A DNA stretch of 64,000 nucleotides. It comes from Agromyces intestinalis. Its GTDB lineage: Bacteria; Actinomycetota; Actinomycetes; Actinomycetales; Microbacteriaceae. Both the position numbers and the translations under genes were made by a program. Positions 56,979 through 64,000 of the stretch are shown one piece after another. The stretch is from the NCBI RefSeq assembly GCF_008365295.1, contig NZ_CP043505.1:2480001-2544000 (forward strand), in the 5' to 3' direction. Under the pieces are notes generated by a model. The model was not told the DNA's origin and ran no database searches. It was given only the letters and a program-made list of their open reading frames with translations. The number at the start of each line of letters is the position of its first letter. Position 1 is the stretch's first letter.

Positions 56979-58574
56979 TCAGCTCGCGACGCCGGCGAAC
57001 TGCTCGACCAGGGAGCGCTTCAGCACCTTGCCGCTCGCGCCGATCGGCAGCTCGTCGACGACGTGCACGACGCGCGGGTACTTGTAGGCGGCGAGGCGCT
57101 CCTTCACGAACGTGACGACCTCGTCGGCGTCGAGCTCGTGCCCGTCGTGCGCGATGACGGCGGCGTGCACCTCCTGGCCGTGCACGTGGTCGTCGACGCC
57201 GAACACGGCCGACAGCGCGACGTGCGGGTGGCGTGCGAGCACCGCCTCGACCTCCGACGGGTACACGTTGTAGCCGTTGCGCACGATCATGTCCTTCTTG
57301 CGGTCGACGATCGTGACGACCCGGTCGGCGACGGTGCCGAGGTCGCCGGTGCGGAACCACCCGTCGACCATCACCTCGTCGGTCGCGTCGGGTCGGCCCA
57401 GGTACCCCTTCATGAGGTTGTGCCCGCGCACGACGATCTCGCCGAGCGCGCCGGGCTCGGCGAGCAGTTCGATGCGGCCCTCGACCTCGGGGTCGGCGAC
57501 CGCGACGTCGACGCCCCAGAGCGGGCGGCCGACGGTGCCCGGGCGGATCGGCTCGCCGAGGATGTTCGACGACACGATCGGCGCGGTCTCGGTGAGGCCG
57601 TAGCCCTCGTGCACGTCGGCGGCGAACGCCTCGCGGAACGCCTCGAGCACCGCGACCGGCAGCGCCGCTCCGCCCGACACGGCGAACCGCAGCGGCGGGC
57701 GCGCCTCGGTGCGGCCGGCCGCCTCGATCAGCCCGACGAACATCGTCGGCACCGCCGTGAACACCGTCGCGCGGTGCGCGACGAGCAGCTCGACGGCCTG
57801 GTCGGGGTCGAACTTCGGCAGCAGGATGATCGACGCGCCGACCCGGAACGCGATGTTCAGCACCGCGGTCTGCCCGAACGCGTGGAACAGCGGCAGCCCG
57901 CCGAACACGACGTCGTCGGCCCTGATGTCGAACGAGTCGATGAGCGAGCAGTGCACCTGCTCGACGACCGCGAGGTGCGATCCGACGGCGCCCTTCGGGA
58001 ACCCGGTCGTACCGCTCGTGTAGAGGATCGTCGCGGCATCCGTCGGTTGCACCGCGACGTGACGCTCGATGGGCGTCGCCGCGGATGCCTCGTCCTCGAG
58101 CCGCGGCAGCGGCGGCACCCCCGCGACGGTGCCCGGTGCGGGCAGCAGCACGGTCACGAGCGGCACGCCCGCGGCGGTCGCGGCGGGCACGGCCTCGCCG
58201 AGCAGGGGTGCGGCGACCACGACGAGGTCCGCGCCCGAGTCGCGCAGCACGTACTCGATCTCCTCGGCCTTGAACAGCAGGTGCACGGGCACGACGACCG
58301 CGCCGAGCGACAGAACCGCGTAGTAGACGCGCGCGAAGTCGGGCACGTTCGGCACGATGATCGCGACCCGGTCGCCGCGGCCGATGCCGCGGGCCGCGAG
58401 GGCGCCCGCGTAGGCGCGGGTCTGCTGCCACAGATCGCGGTACGTGGTGGTCGCGCCCATGAAGTGCAGGGCGGGCCGGTCGGGGTGCCGCGCCGCGGTC
58501 TCGGCGAGGATGCTCGCGACCGAGAGGGTGCCGAAGCCGGCGCCGTCGACGGCGGGGTCGGGGGAGTGCGTCAT
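56979..58574 (-). CDS. AMP-dependent acyl-CoA ligase
   Basis: 531 aa ANL-superfamily enzyme. P-loop ILYTSGTTGFPKGAV near 183-197, GYGLTETAP, GWFRTGDLG and DRKKDMIVRNGYNVYP. The C-terminal lysine region GASGKVLKRSL carries the catalytic Lys. Activates a carboxylic acid to its CoA thioester with ATP. AAGGAA precedes ATG. Same strand and order as the kinase and acyl-CoA dehydrogenase, so it probably activates their substrate. Confidence 0.93.
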   Translation of the reverse strand: MTHSPDPAVDGAGFGTLSVASILAETAARHPDRPALHFMGATTTYRDLWQQTRAYAGALAARGIGRGDRVAIIVPNVPDFARVYYAVLSLGAVVVPVHLLFKAEEIEYVLRDSGADLVVVAAPLLGEAVPAATAAGVPLVTVLLPAPGTVAGVPPLPRLEDEASAATPIERHVAVQPTDAATILYTSGTTGFPKGAVGSHLAVVEQVHCSLIDSFDIRADDVVFGGLPLFHAFGQTAVLNIAFRVGASIILLPKFDPDQAVELLVAHRATVFTAVPTMFVGLIEAAGRTEARPPLRFAVSGGAALPVAVLEAFREAFAADVHEGYGLTETAPIVSSNILGEPIRPGTVGRPLWGVDVAVADPEVEGRIELLAEPGALGEIVVRGHNLMKGYLGRPDATDEVMVDGWFRTGDLGTVADRVVTIVDRKKDMIVRNGYNVYPSEVEAVLARHPHVALSAVFGVDDHVHGQEVHAAVIAHDGHELDADEVVTFVKERLAAYKYPRVVHVVDELPIGASGKVLKRSLVEQFAGVAS

Positions 58575-58626
58575 TGCAGGTTCCTTCCGTTGGGGTTGGG
58601 TGGTGGTCGGATGCCTCGGGCCGGGG

Positions 58627-59895
58627 TCACTCGCCCGCGGCGTGGTCGGCATGCCGGAGGTCGGCATGCCGGGGGTCGGCACGCCGGGGGTCGGCATGCC
58701 GCAGTTCGGCCCGCCCGAGCGAGGCGAGGTGCACCTCGTCGGGGCCGTCGGCGAGGCGCAGCGCACGCGCGCCGGCGTAGAGCTCGGCCAGCGGCTGGTC
58801 GGCGCTCAGCCCCGCCGCGCCGAACACCTGGATGGCCCGGTCGACGATGCGCTGCACCGCACGGGGCACGGCGATCTTGATCGCCTGGATCTCGGTCATC
58901 GCCCGTCGGTTGCCGACGGTGTCCATGAGCCATGCGGTCTTCAGCACGAGCAGTCGCAGCGCCTCGATCTCGACGCGCGCCTCGGCGACCCACTCGCGCA
59001 CGACGCCCTGCTCGGCCAGCGGCACCCCGAACGCCACGCGCTCACGCGCCCGGTCGCCGACGAGCGCGAGCGCCCGCTCGGCCATGCCGATCGCGCGCAT
59101 GCAGTGGTGGATGCGCCCCGGCCCGAGCCGCGCTTGCGCGATCGCGAACCCCTCGCCCTCGCCGCCCAACAGGTTCGCGGCGGGCACGCGCACGTCGTCG
59201 AACACGATCTCGGCATGCCCGCCGTGGTCGCGGTCGTCGTAGCCGAACACGGTGAGCGGCCGCACGACCCGCACCCCGGGAGCGTCCCGCGGCACCAGGA
59301 TCATCGACTGCCGGCGGTGGCGCGGAGCATCCGGATCGGTCTTGCCCATCACGATGAGCAACCGCGCATCCGGGTTCATCGCACCCGTCGACCACCACTT
59401 GCGACCGGTGACCACGTAGTGGTCGCCGTCGCGGCGGATGCGGGTCGCGATGTTCGTGGCATCCGATGAGGCGACCTCGGGCTCGGTCATGCAGAACGCC
59501 GAGCGGATGCGCGCGTCGAGCAGCGGGTCGAGCCACTCGGCCTGCTGCGCGGGCGTGCCGAACTCGGCGAGCAGCTCCATGTTGCCGGTGTCGGGGGCCG
59601 CGCAGTTGAACGCGACCGGCGCGAGGCGCGGGCTCCAGCCGGTCTCCTCGGCGAGGGGCGCGTACTGCAGGTTCGTGAGGCCCGCGCCGCGCTCGCCGGG
59701 CAGGAACAGATTCCAGAGCCCGCGGTCGCGGGCGGCGGTGCGCAGGTCGTCGACGATCGGGCGGAAGCGCCACTCGTCGGGCGTCGCGGCGAGCTGGGCG
59801 TCGAGCACCGCCTCGGCGGGGATCGCCTCGTCGCGCACGAAGGCGCGCACCTCGTCGCGCAGGGCGGCGGTGCGGGAGTCGAGTGCGAAATCCAT
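58627..59895 (-). CDS. ACAD10/11-type acyl-CoA dehydrogenase
   Basis: 422 aa flavoprotein. Family signature GPGRIHHCMR and RALALVGDRARERVAFG, EARVEIEALRLLVLKTAWLMDT and RVLRLADGPDEVHL-like ARALRLADGPDEVHLASLG strongly resemble human ACAD10/ACAD11 dehydrogenase domains, not classic medium-chain enzymes. In those proteins, the attached kinase phosphorylates 4-hydroxyacyl-CoA and the dehydrogenase eliminates phosphate. Here kinase and dehydrogenase are separate adjacent genes. The C-terminal tail ELRHADPRRADPRHADLRHADH is a repeat, encoded by a tandem GGTCGGCATGCCGG unit, and has no counterpart in relatives. Confidence 0.92.
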   Translation of the reverse strand: MDFALDSRTAALRDEVRAFVRDEAIPAEAVLDAQLAATPDEWRFRPIVDDLRTAARDRGLWNLFLPGERGAGLTNLQYAPLAEETGWSPRLAPVAFNCAAPDTGNMELLAEFGTPAQQAEWLDPLLDARIRSAFCMTEPEVASSDATNIATRIRRDGDHYVVTGRKWWSTGAMNPDARLLIVMGKTDPDAPRHRRQSMILVPRDAPGVRVVRPLTVFGYDDRDHGGHAEIVFDDVRVPAANLLGGEGEGFAIAQARLGPGRIHHCMRAIGMAERALALVGDRARERVAFGVPLAEQGVVREWVAEARVEIEALRLLVLKTAWLMDTVGNRRAMTEIQAIKIAVPRAVQRIVDRAIQVFGAAGLSADQPLAELYAGARALRLADGPDEVHLASLGRAELRHADPRRADPRHADLRHADHAAGE

Positions 59896-61001
59896 CAGCG
59901 GATGCCTCCGGCCGAGGCCGCGGCGGCTGCCGGCGCGGTGGCTGCGCGCCTCGTCGCCCACGCCAGCCCCTCGCGTGTGAGCGGTTCGACCAGCTCGCCG
60001 ATGCGGTCGAAGCCGTCGCCGACGGTGCCGCCGGCCTGGAACCGGAAGTGGATGCCCTCGAGGATCACCGCGAGCTTGTACGCCGCGAACGCCCGGTACC
60101 ACGCCAGGTCGGGTGCGCGTCGGCCGAGCCGGGCCGCGTACGCGTCGACGAGCTCGTCGAACGACGGGTAGCCGGCCACCGGGTCGACCGAGCTCGGCGC
60201 GATGCCGGAGCCGCCCGGCAGATCGGCGATGGTCCAGTAGAGGCCGAGCATGCCGAGGTCGACGAGCGGGTCGCCGATCGTCGCCATCTCCCAGTCGAGG
60301 ATCGCCGCGATCCGCGGCGCCTCGACCGGCCCGGCGACGATCGCGTTGTCGAGGCGGTAGTCGCCGTGCACGAGGGTCGAGACGGATGCCTCAGGGCGGC
60401 GCTCGCCGAGCCGGTGCTGCAGTTCGTCGAGCGCGGGCAGCTCGCGCGACCGGCTGGCGTCGTACTGGCGCCGCCAGGTCGCGAGCTGCCGGTCGAGGTA
60501 GCCGTCGCCGCGGCCGAACCCGTCGAGGCCGACCCGATCGGGATCGACCGAGTGCAGCTCGGCGAGCACCTCGGCGAGTTCGAGGCCGAGTCGGTGCAGC
60601 GCGGCGGGCGGGCGGCCGGCGTTGTGCCGGCGGTCGTTCAGCACGACACCCTCGACGCGCTCCATCAGGAAGAACGGCGTGCCGGTCACGCGCGCGTCGG
60701 CGGTGTCGTCGACGACGTCGATCGCGTCGGGCACCGGCACCGCCGAGTCCCGGAGCGCGTCGATCACCCGGTGCTCGCGGAACATGTCGTGCGCGCTCGA
60801 GAGCACGTGCCCGAGCGGCGGACGGCGCAGCACGAGCGGCCGCGCGGCGCCGTCGACGCGGTAGGTGAGGTTGCTGCGCCCGCCGGCGATGAGGGTCGCG
60901 GTGAGCGGAGTGGCGGGGTCGTCGCCCGCCACGAGCTCGGGATGCTCCGCCGCGATCCAGCGGGTCAGCCCCGCGGTGTCCAGGCCAGGGACGTCGGTCA
61001 T
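59895..61001 (-). CDS. APH-family phosphotransferase (ACAD10/11-type kinase)
   Basis: 368 aa kinase of the aminoglycoside-phosphotransferase fold. GGRSNLTYRV nucleotide loop near 39-48, catalytic loop VHGDYRLDNAIV (about 226-237), metal-binding ILDWEMATIGDP. In the eukaryotic fusion it transfers phosphate to the 4-hydroxyl of 4-hydroxyacyl-CoA; LvaA in Pseudomonas does the same for 4-hydroxyvaleryl-CoA. The stop overlaps the dehydrogenase ATG by one base (TGATG). Not expected to confer antibiotic resistance. The promoter region upstream has operator site 3. Confidence 0.9.
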   Translation of the reverse strand: MTDVPGLDTAGLTRWIAAEHPELVAGDDPATPLTATLIAGGRSNLTYRVDGAARPLVLRRPPLGHVLSSAHDMFREHRVIDALRDSAVPVPDAIDVVDDTADARVTGTPFFLMERVEGVVLNDRRHNAGRPPAALHRLGLELAEVLAELHSVDPDRVGLDGFGRGDGYLDRQLATWRRQYDASRSRELPALDELQHRLGERRPEASVSTLVHGDYRLDNAIVAGPVEAPRIAAILDWEMATIGDPLVDLGMLGLYWTIADLPGGSGIAPSSVDPVAGYPSFDELVDAYAARLGRRAPDLAWYRAFAAYKLAVILEGIHFRFQAGGTVGDGFDRIGELVEPLTREGLAWATRRAATAPAAAAASAGGIR

Positions 61002-61113
61002 CCTCGACCGCCTCTCGTCGTCTCGCGGCGCTGCGCGCCGTTCGTCATCAGGTGGTGCCGGCGTCGGCGCGAGGCATCCGATCGGAGCCCGGCGTTCGCC
61101 GCACCTCGACAGC

Positions 61114-61131
61114 ATACCGCGCGGTCGGTAT
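61114..61131. promoter_or_regulatory. TetR-type operator, site 3
   Basis: ATACCGCGCGGTCGGTAT, sharing both half-sites (ATACCG and GTCGGT) with sites at 46387 and 50192. It lies 113 bases upstream of the kinase start, in the leader of the kinase-dehydrogenase-ligase operon. Confidence 0.6.
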
Positions 61132-61166
61132 GTACCGCGACCGCCGGAAACCGACTGTGCCGGCCT

Positions 61167-61264
61167 GACCGCGTGCGCGGCGTAGGAGATTCCCGGCGAC
61201 TCGCCGAGGATGCCGGCGGGCGATCGGCGTGTCGCTGCGAATTTCCTACGCCGCGCACGCGGTC
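61167..61264. repeat. 98-base hairpin with 25-bp arms
   Basis: 61167-61191 (GACCGCGTGCGCGGCGTAGG plus AGATT) and 61240-61264 are inverted with one mismatch. The 48-base centre contains further complementary pieces (GGCGACTCGCC, GCCGGCGGGCGATCGGC). It fills the gap between the thioesterase and kinase genes, close to the operator. A strong terminator or a mobile structured repeat. Confidence 0.85.
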
Positions 61265-61312
61265 GGCGCGGTCGGCACCGGTCGGCACCGGTCGGCGGGG
61301 CCGGCACGCGGC

Positions 61313-61726
61313 TCAGGCGCCGAGCCGCGCCTCGATCGCGGCGCGCACGCCCGCCGGGATGTCCACCGGCCGCCGGTCGTCGGCCCCGACGAACACGTGC
61401 ACGAACGAGCCCTCGGCGATCGGGGCATCCGAACCCGGCCGGAGGATCCCGAGCGACCAGGTGACGCTGGTGCGCCCGAGCCGGCCCACGCCGATGCCGA
61501 CCTCGAGCTCTTCTGGGTACGAGGCCGACGCGTGGTACTCGCACGACGACGCCTTCACGACCGCGATCGGCCCGTCACCGTGCGGGTCGAGCCCGCCGTG
61601 GCGGATCATCCACGCGTTCACGGCCGTGTCCATCGCGGCGTAGTAGACGACGTTGTTGACGTGCCCGTACTGGTCGTTGTCGTTCCAGCGGGTCGGGAAG
61701 GGGTGGCGGTCGGGCCAGCGCGTCAT
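61313..61726 (-). CDS. acyl-CoA thioesterase, hotdog fold
   Basis: 137 aa. 4-hydroxybenzoyl-CoA-thioesterase-type: WNDNDQYGHVNNVVYY at 14-29 has the Asp and His/Asn of the active site. Hydrolyses acyl-CoA esters, perhaps to free CoA when intermediates pile up. Start ATG about 36 bases after the TetR gene; both leave from the palindrome at 62502. A CGGTCGGCAC tandem lies just beyond its stop (61261-61310). Confidence 0.88.
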   Translation of the reverse strand: MTRWPDRHPFPTRWNDNDQYGHVNNVVYYAAMDTAVNAWMIRHGGLDPHGDGPIAVVKASSCEYHASASYPEELEVGIGVGRLGRTSVTWSLGILRPGSDAPIAEGSFVHVFVGADDRRPVDIPAGVRAAIEARLGA

Positions 61727-61762
61727 CGGGGCATCCGTTCGGGTCGGGATCGGGGCAGGGGT

Positions 61763-62470
61763 TCAGTCGGCCCGCAGCAGCACGCGGAACGCGACCCGTG
61801 CGCGCTCGGCGCTGGGCTGGTCGCCGGTGATGAGGTCGGCGTAGGTGAACGACTCCGACACCCGCACGAGCAGGTACGCGAGCGACGCCGGGTCGATCGC
61901 GCCGCCGAGCGGCGTCTCGCCGAGGTCGCGCCGCACGAGCCACTCGGCGGTCGCGAGGTAGCGGCGCTGGATCTCGCTCTCCTTCGTGGTGAGCAGCCGC
62001 AGCGCCCGCGCGGGCTCGCGTCGCAGGAACTGGCGGAAGTAGTCGGCCCGGTTCAGGTCGGCGACGAAGTGGGTGAGGATCGCGGCGACCCGCTCGGCGC
62101 CCGCGAGTCCGGCTTCGTCGCCGGCCTCCTCGGCCTGTGCGAGGGTCGGCATGGCCAGCGACCACAGCACCTCGCTGAGCAGTGCGTCGCGGTTGCCCAC
62201 CCAGCGGAACAGCGACGTGCGATCGACGCCGAGCGAGGTCGCGAGCGCACCCATGTCGATGCGGCGGCCCGCGATGAAGGTCTCGCGGGCCTCGTCGAAC
62301 GCCCGGCGTGCGTCGGCGTGCGTCTCGAGGCGCTCGCTCAGCCACGAGGGCGCGGACTCGAGGCCGACCGTCGCGATCGGCGGGCGGGAGGGCGTCGCGG
62401 ATGCTCCGGATGCGCCGGATGCGCCGGATGCACCGGGCTCGACCGTCGCGGTGGAGGACGTGGAGGGCAT
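61763..62470 (-). CDS. TetR-family regulator, QsdR-like
   Basis: 235 aa. An HTH (GALATSLGVDRTSLFRWVGNRDALLSEVLWSLA, about 72-104) is followed by a QsdR-type helical domain. A 40-residue low-complexity leader with GASGASGASG repeats, encoded by GGATGCGCC units, precedes it. Start ambiguous: ATG 62470 chosen; 62494 also possible. The divergent acyl-CoA dehydrogenase gene shares the palindrome at 62502, probably its operator. Confidence 0.8.
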   Translation of the reverse strand: MPSTSSTATVEPGASGASGASGASATPSRPPIATVGLESAPSWLSERLETHADARRAFDEARETFIAGRRIDMGALATSLGVDRTSLFRWVGNRDALLSEVLWSLAMPTLAQAEEAGDEAGLAGAERVAAILTHFVADLNRADYFRQFLRREPARALRLLTTKESEIQRRYLATAEWLVRRDLGETPLGGAIDPASLAYLLVRVSESFTYADLITGDQPSAERARVAFRVLLRAD

Positions 62471-62501
62471 GCGGGAATCGTACCCCCGTGGCATCCGAAT
62501 G

Positions 62502-62527
62502 ATGCAACATTCTAGAAAATGTTGCAT
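62502..62527. promoter_or_regulatory. 26-bp palindrome, perfect 10-bp arms, likely TetR operator
   Basis: ATGCAACATT (62502-62511) and AATGTTGCAT (62518-62527) flank CTAGAA. It lies between the divergent TetR and acyl-CoA dehydrogenase genes, 32 bases before the latter ATG and immediately before the regulator start. It is A/T-rich in a very GC-rich region, as expected for a regulator binding site over a divergent promoter. Confidence 0.85.
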
Positions 62528-62559
62528 ACTGCCTGTGATCACCGACGATCGGAGACCCC

Positions 62560-63804
62560 ATGACCCTCACCATCACCACCCCCCTCGACGGCCCCGACGA
62601 GGCCGTCGGCGAGCCGGCCGCCCTGCTCGACGCCGACTTCTACCGCTTCCAGCAGAAGCTGACGCCCGCCGAGCAGGCGTCGATCGCCGACATCCGCGCG
62701 TTCTTCGAGCGCGAGGTGCGCCCGCACGCCGACGACCTGTGGGAGCGCGCCGAGAGCCCGCGGCACCTCATCCCCGGCTTCGCCGAGCTCGGCATGTTCG
62801 GCTCGGCCCTGCCCGAGGTGCGCCACTTCGCGAACAGCGCCGTCTACCGCGGCTGGGTCGCGCTCGAGATCTCGCGCATCGACCCGTCGTGCGCGACGTT
62901 CGTCGGCGTGCACTCGGGGCTCGCGATGAACTCCATCGCCGTCGGCGGCTCGCCCGAGCAGAAAGCCGAGTGGCTGGAGCCGATGGCCCGCGGCGAGCTG
63001 ATCGGCGCCTTCGGGCTCACCGAGCCCGGGCACGGCTCCGACACCGCGCGCGGCCTCGAGACGACCGCCACCCGGCGCACCGCCGCCGACGGCAGCGACG
63101 AGTGGGTGCTGAACGGCGCCAAGCGCTGGATCGGCAACGCGACGTTCGCCGACGTCGTCGTGATCTGGGCGCGCGACACCGCCGACGACCAGGTCAAGGG
63201 ATTCCTCGTGCGCCAGCCCGCAGCCGGCTTCACCGCCACGAAGATCGAGCGCAAGCAGTCGCTGCGCGGCGTGCAGAACGCCGACATCGTGCTCGACGGC
63301 GTGATCGTGCCCGAGTCCGACCGGCTCCAGGCGATCAACGGATTCCGCGACCTCGCGGTCGTGCTGCGCCTCACCCGCGAGGGCGTCGCGTGGCAGGCCG
63401 TCGGCGTCGCCGTCGGCGCCTACGAGGCGGCGCTCGCCTACGCGAAGGAGCGCGTGCAGTTCGGCAAGCCGATCGCATCGTTCCAGCTCGTGCAGCAGAA
63501 GCTCGCCGAGTCGATCGGCGACATCACCGCGTCGATCGCGATGTGCGTGCGCGTCAGCGAGATGCTCGACGAGGACGAGCAGAAGGACCACCACTCGGCC
63601 ATGGCGAAGGCGTACGTCACGAAGAAGATGCGCGAGGTCGTCGCCCGCTGCCGCGAGCTCGTCGGCGGCAACGGGATCCAGCTCGACCACGGCGTCGCCC
63701 GCTTCTTCGCCGACGCCGAAGCGGTGTACACGTTCGAGGGCACCTACGACATGAACACCCTCATCGTCGGCCGGGCCATCACCGGCATCGCGGCGTTCCA
63801 CTGA
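62560..63804 (+). CDS. acyl-CoA dehydrogenase, glutaryl-CoA-dehydrogenase-like
   Basis: 414 aa. FAD region GAFGLTEPGHGSD, then LRGVQNADIVLDG and the C-terminal FEGTYDMNTLIVGRAITG block, which in glutaryl-CoA dehydrogenases contains the catalytic Glu region (YEGTHDI...GRAITG). REGVAWQAVGVAVGAYEAAL also matches that group. Substrate may be glutaryl-CoA or another acyl-CoA. ATG follows GGAG; the palindrome lies just upstream. Followed by the thiolase gene, 15 bases later. Confidence 0.9.
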   Translation: MTLTITTPLDGPDEAVGEPAALLDADFYRFQQKLTPAEQASIADIRAFFEREVRPHADDLWERAESPRHLIPGFAELGMFGSALPEVRHFANSAVYRGWVALEISRIDPSCATFVGVHSGLAMNSIAVGGSPEQKAEWLEPMARGELIGAFGLTEPGHGSDTARGLETTATRRTAADGSDEWVLNGAKRWIGNATFADVVVIWARDTADDQVKGFLVRQPAAGFTATKIERKQSLRGVQNADIVLDGVIVPESDRLQAINGFRDLAVVLRLTREGVAWQAVGVAVGAYEAALAYAKERVQFGKPIASFQLVQQKLAESIGDITASIAMCVRVSEMLDEDEQKDHHSAMAKAYVTKKMREVVARCRELVGGNGIQLDHGVARFFADAEAVYTFEGTYDMNTLIVGRAITGIAAFH

Positions 63805-63819
63805 TCGGGGATGACACGC

Positions 63820-64000
63820 ATGACCGAAGCCTTCATCGTCGCCACCGCCCGTTCGCCGATCGGGCGCGCCCGCAAAGGGTCGCTCGTCGATCTGCGACCC
63901 GACGACCTCGCCGCGCAGATGGTCGCCGCCGCGCTCGCCGCGGTGCCGGGGCTCGACCCCGCCCGCGTCGAGGACCTGCTCATCGGCTGCGGTCAGCCCG
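63820..64000 (+). CDS. thiolase, N-terminal part (window ends)
   Basis: 60 residues: MTEAFIVATARSPIGRARKGSLVDLRPDDLAAQMVAAAL..EDLLIGCGQ, the N-terminus of an acetyl-CoA acyltransferase that cleaves 3-ketoacyl-CoA. The catalytic Cys lies beyond the window. An ATG nine bases upstream in the same frame (63811) is an alternative start. Completes a beta-oxidation pair with the dehydrogenase. Confidence 0.85.
   Translation, partial: MTEAFIVATARSPIGRARKGSLVDLRPDDLAAQMVAAALAAVPGLDPARVEDLLIGCGQP

Noticed and set aside
59895-61001. Aminoglycoside resistance kinase
   Set aside because: APH fold is shared by ACAD10/11-type kinases, and the adjacent ACAD10/11-type dehydrogenase fixes the likely role.

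Overview
The window is from a very GC-rich actinobacterium, most likely a member of Microbacteriaceae (Agromyces/Microbacterium-like). This is inferred from codon use, frequent GTG starts with 4-nt GTGA/ATGA gene overlaps, an LAXTG-type wall-sorting signal, deazaflavin- and ACAD10/11-type enzymes, and a family of TCTCGATACG...CTCGACCAGCGG intergenic repeats that I associate with that family. No rRNA, tRNA, CRISPR array or insertion sequence was recognised.

Layout. 1-10 kb: ordinary chromosomal genes (uronate-dehydrogenase-like SDR, zinc-ribbon membrane protein, RelA/SpoT-type HD protein, ogt, NAD(P)H-binding protein, intact SNF2 ATPase) plus an unusual inverted repeat between polypyrimidine and polypurine tracts. 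10-20.4 kb: a peptidoglycan-sugar salvage locus. A MurR-like RpiR regulator and two AmiE-like serine hydrolases (one wall-anchored) are transcribed leftward. murQ, a sugar ABC transporter and a BadF-type sugar kinase are transcribed rightward. 20.4-28.4 kb: a fused FAD/Fe-S oxidoreductase whose reading frame runs through a REP-like repeat, a variant P2-type cation ATPase, a SDR and an M23 peptidase.

28.6-33.9 kb: a candidate accessory island with a small coupled ORF, a coiled-coil membrane protein, a frameshifted HhH-SNF2 ATPase and a RAMA-domain protein with lower-looking GC. 34-39.2 kb: LacI regulator with a divergent GH30 glycosidase, a lipoprotein/PKD pair and a beta-carbonic anhydrase. 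39.5-41.4 kb: a polymorphic toxin with a C-terminal CdiA-type RNase A-like domain (frameshifted) and its CdiI-like immunity gene. 41.7-46.2 kb: epoxide hydrolase, two MFS transporters and a Ddn-like protein.

46.4-64 kb: a large acyl-CoA catabolism region. It holds SDR-TetR-quinone reductase-SDR-cupin, a Liv-type ABC transporter, and a leftward operon of APH-type kinase, ACAD10/11-type dehydrogenase and AMP-ligase. The same 18-bp operator-like sequence lies before all three units. By analogy with ACAD10/11 and bacterial Lva enzymes this could be uptake and breakdown of a 4-hydroxy (gamma-hydroxy) or levulinate-like acid. A second unit (TetR, thioesterase, acyl-CoA dehydrogenase, thiolase) is arranged around a palindrome with perfect 10-bp arms.

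Two accessory genes each carry a single frameshift in the same direction. One divergent gene pair (SDR/HxlR) survives only as joined C-terminal halves, a clear deletion scar.
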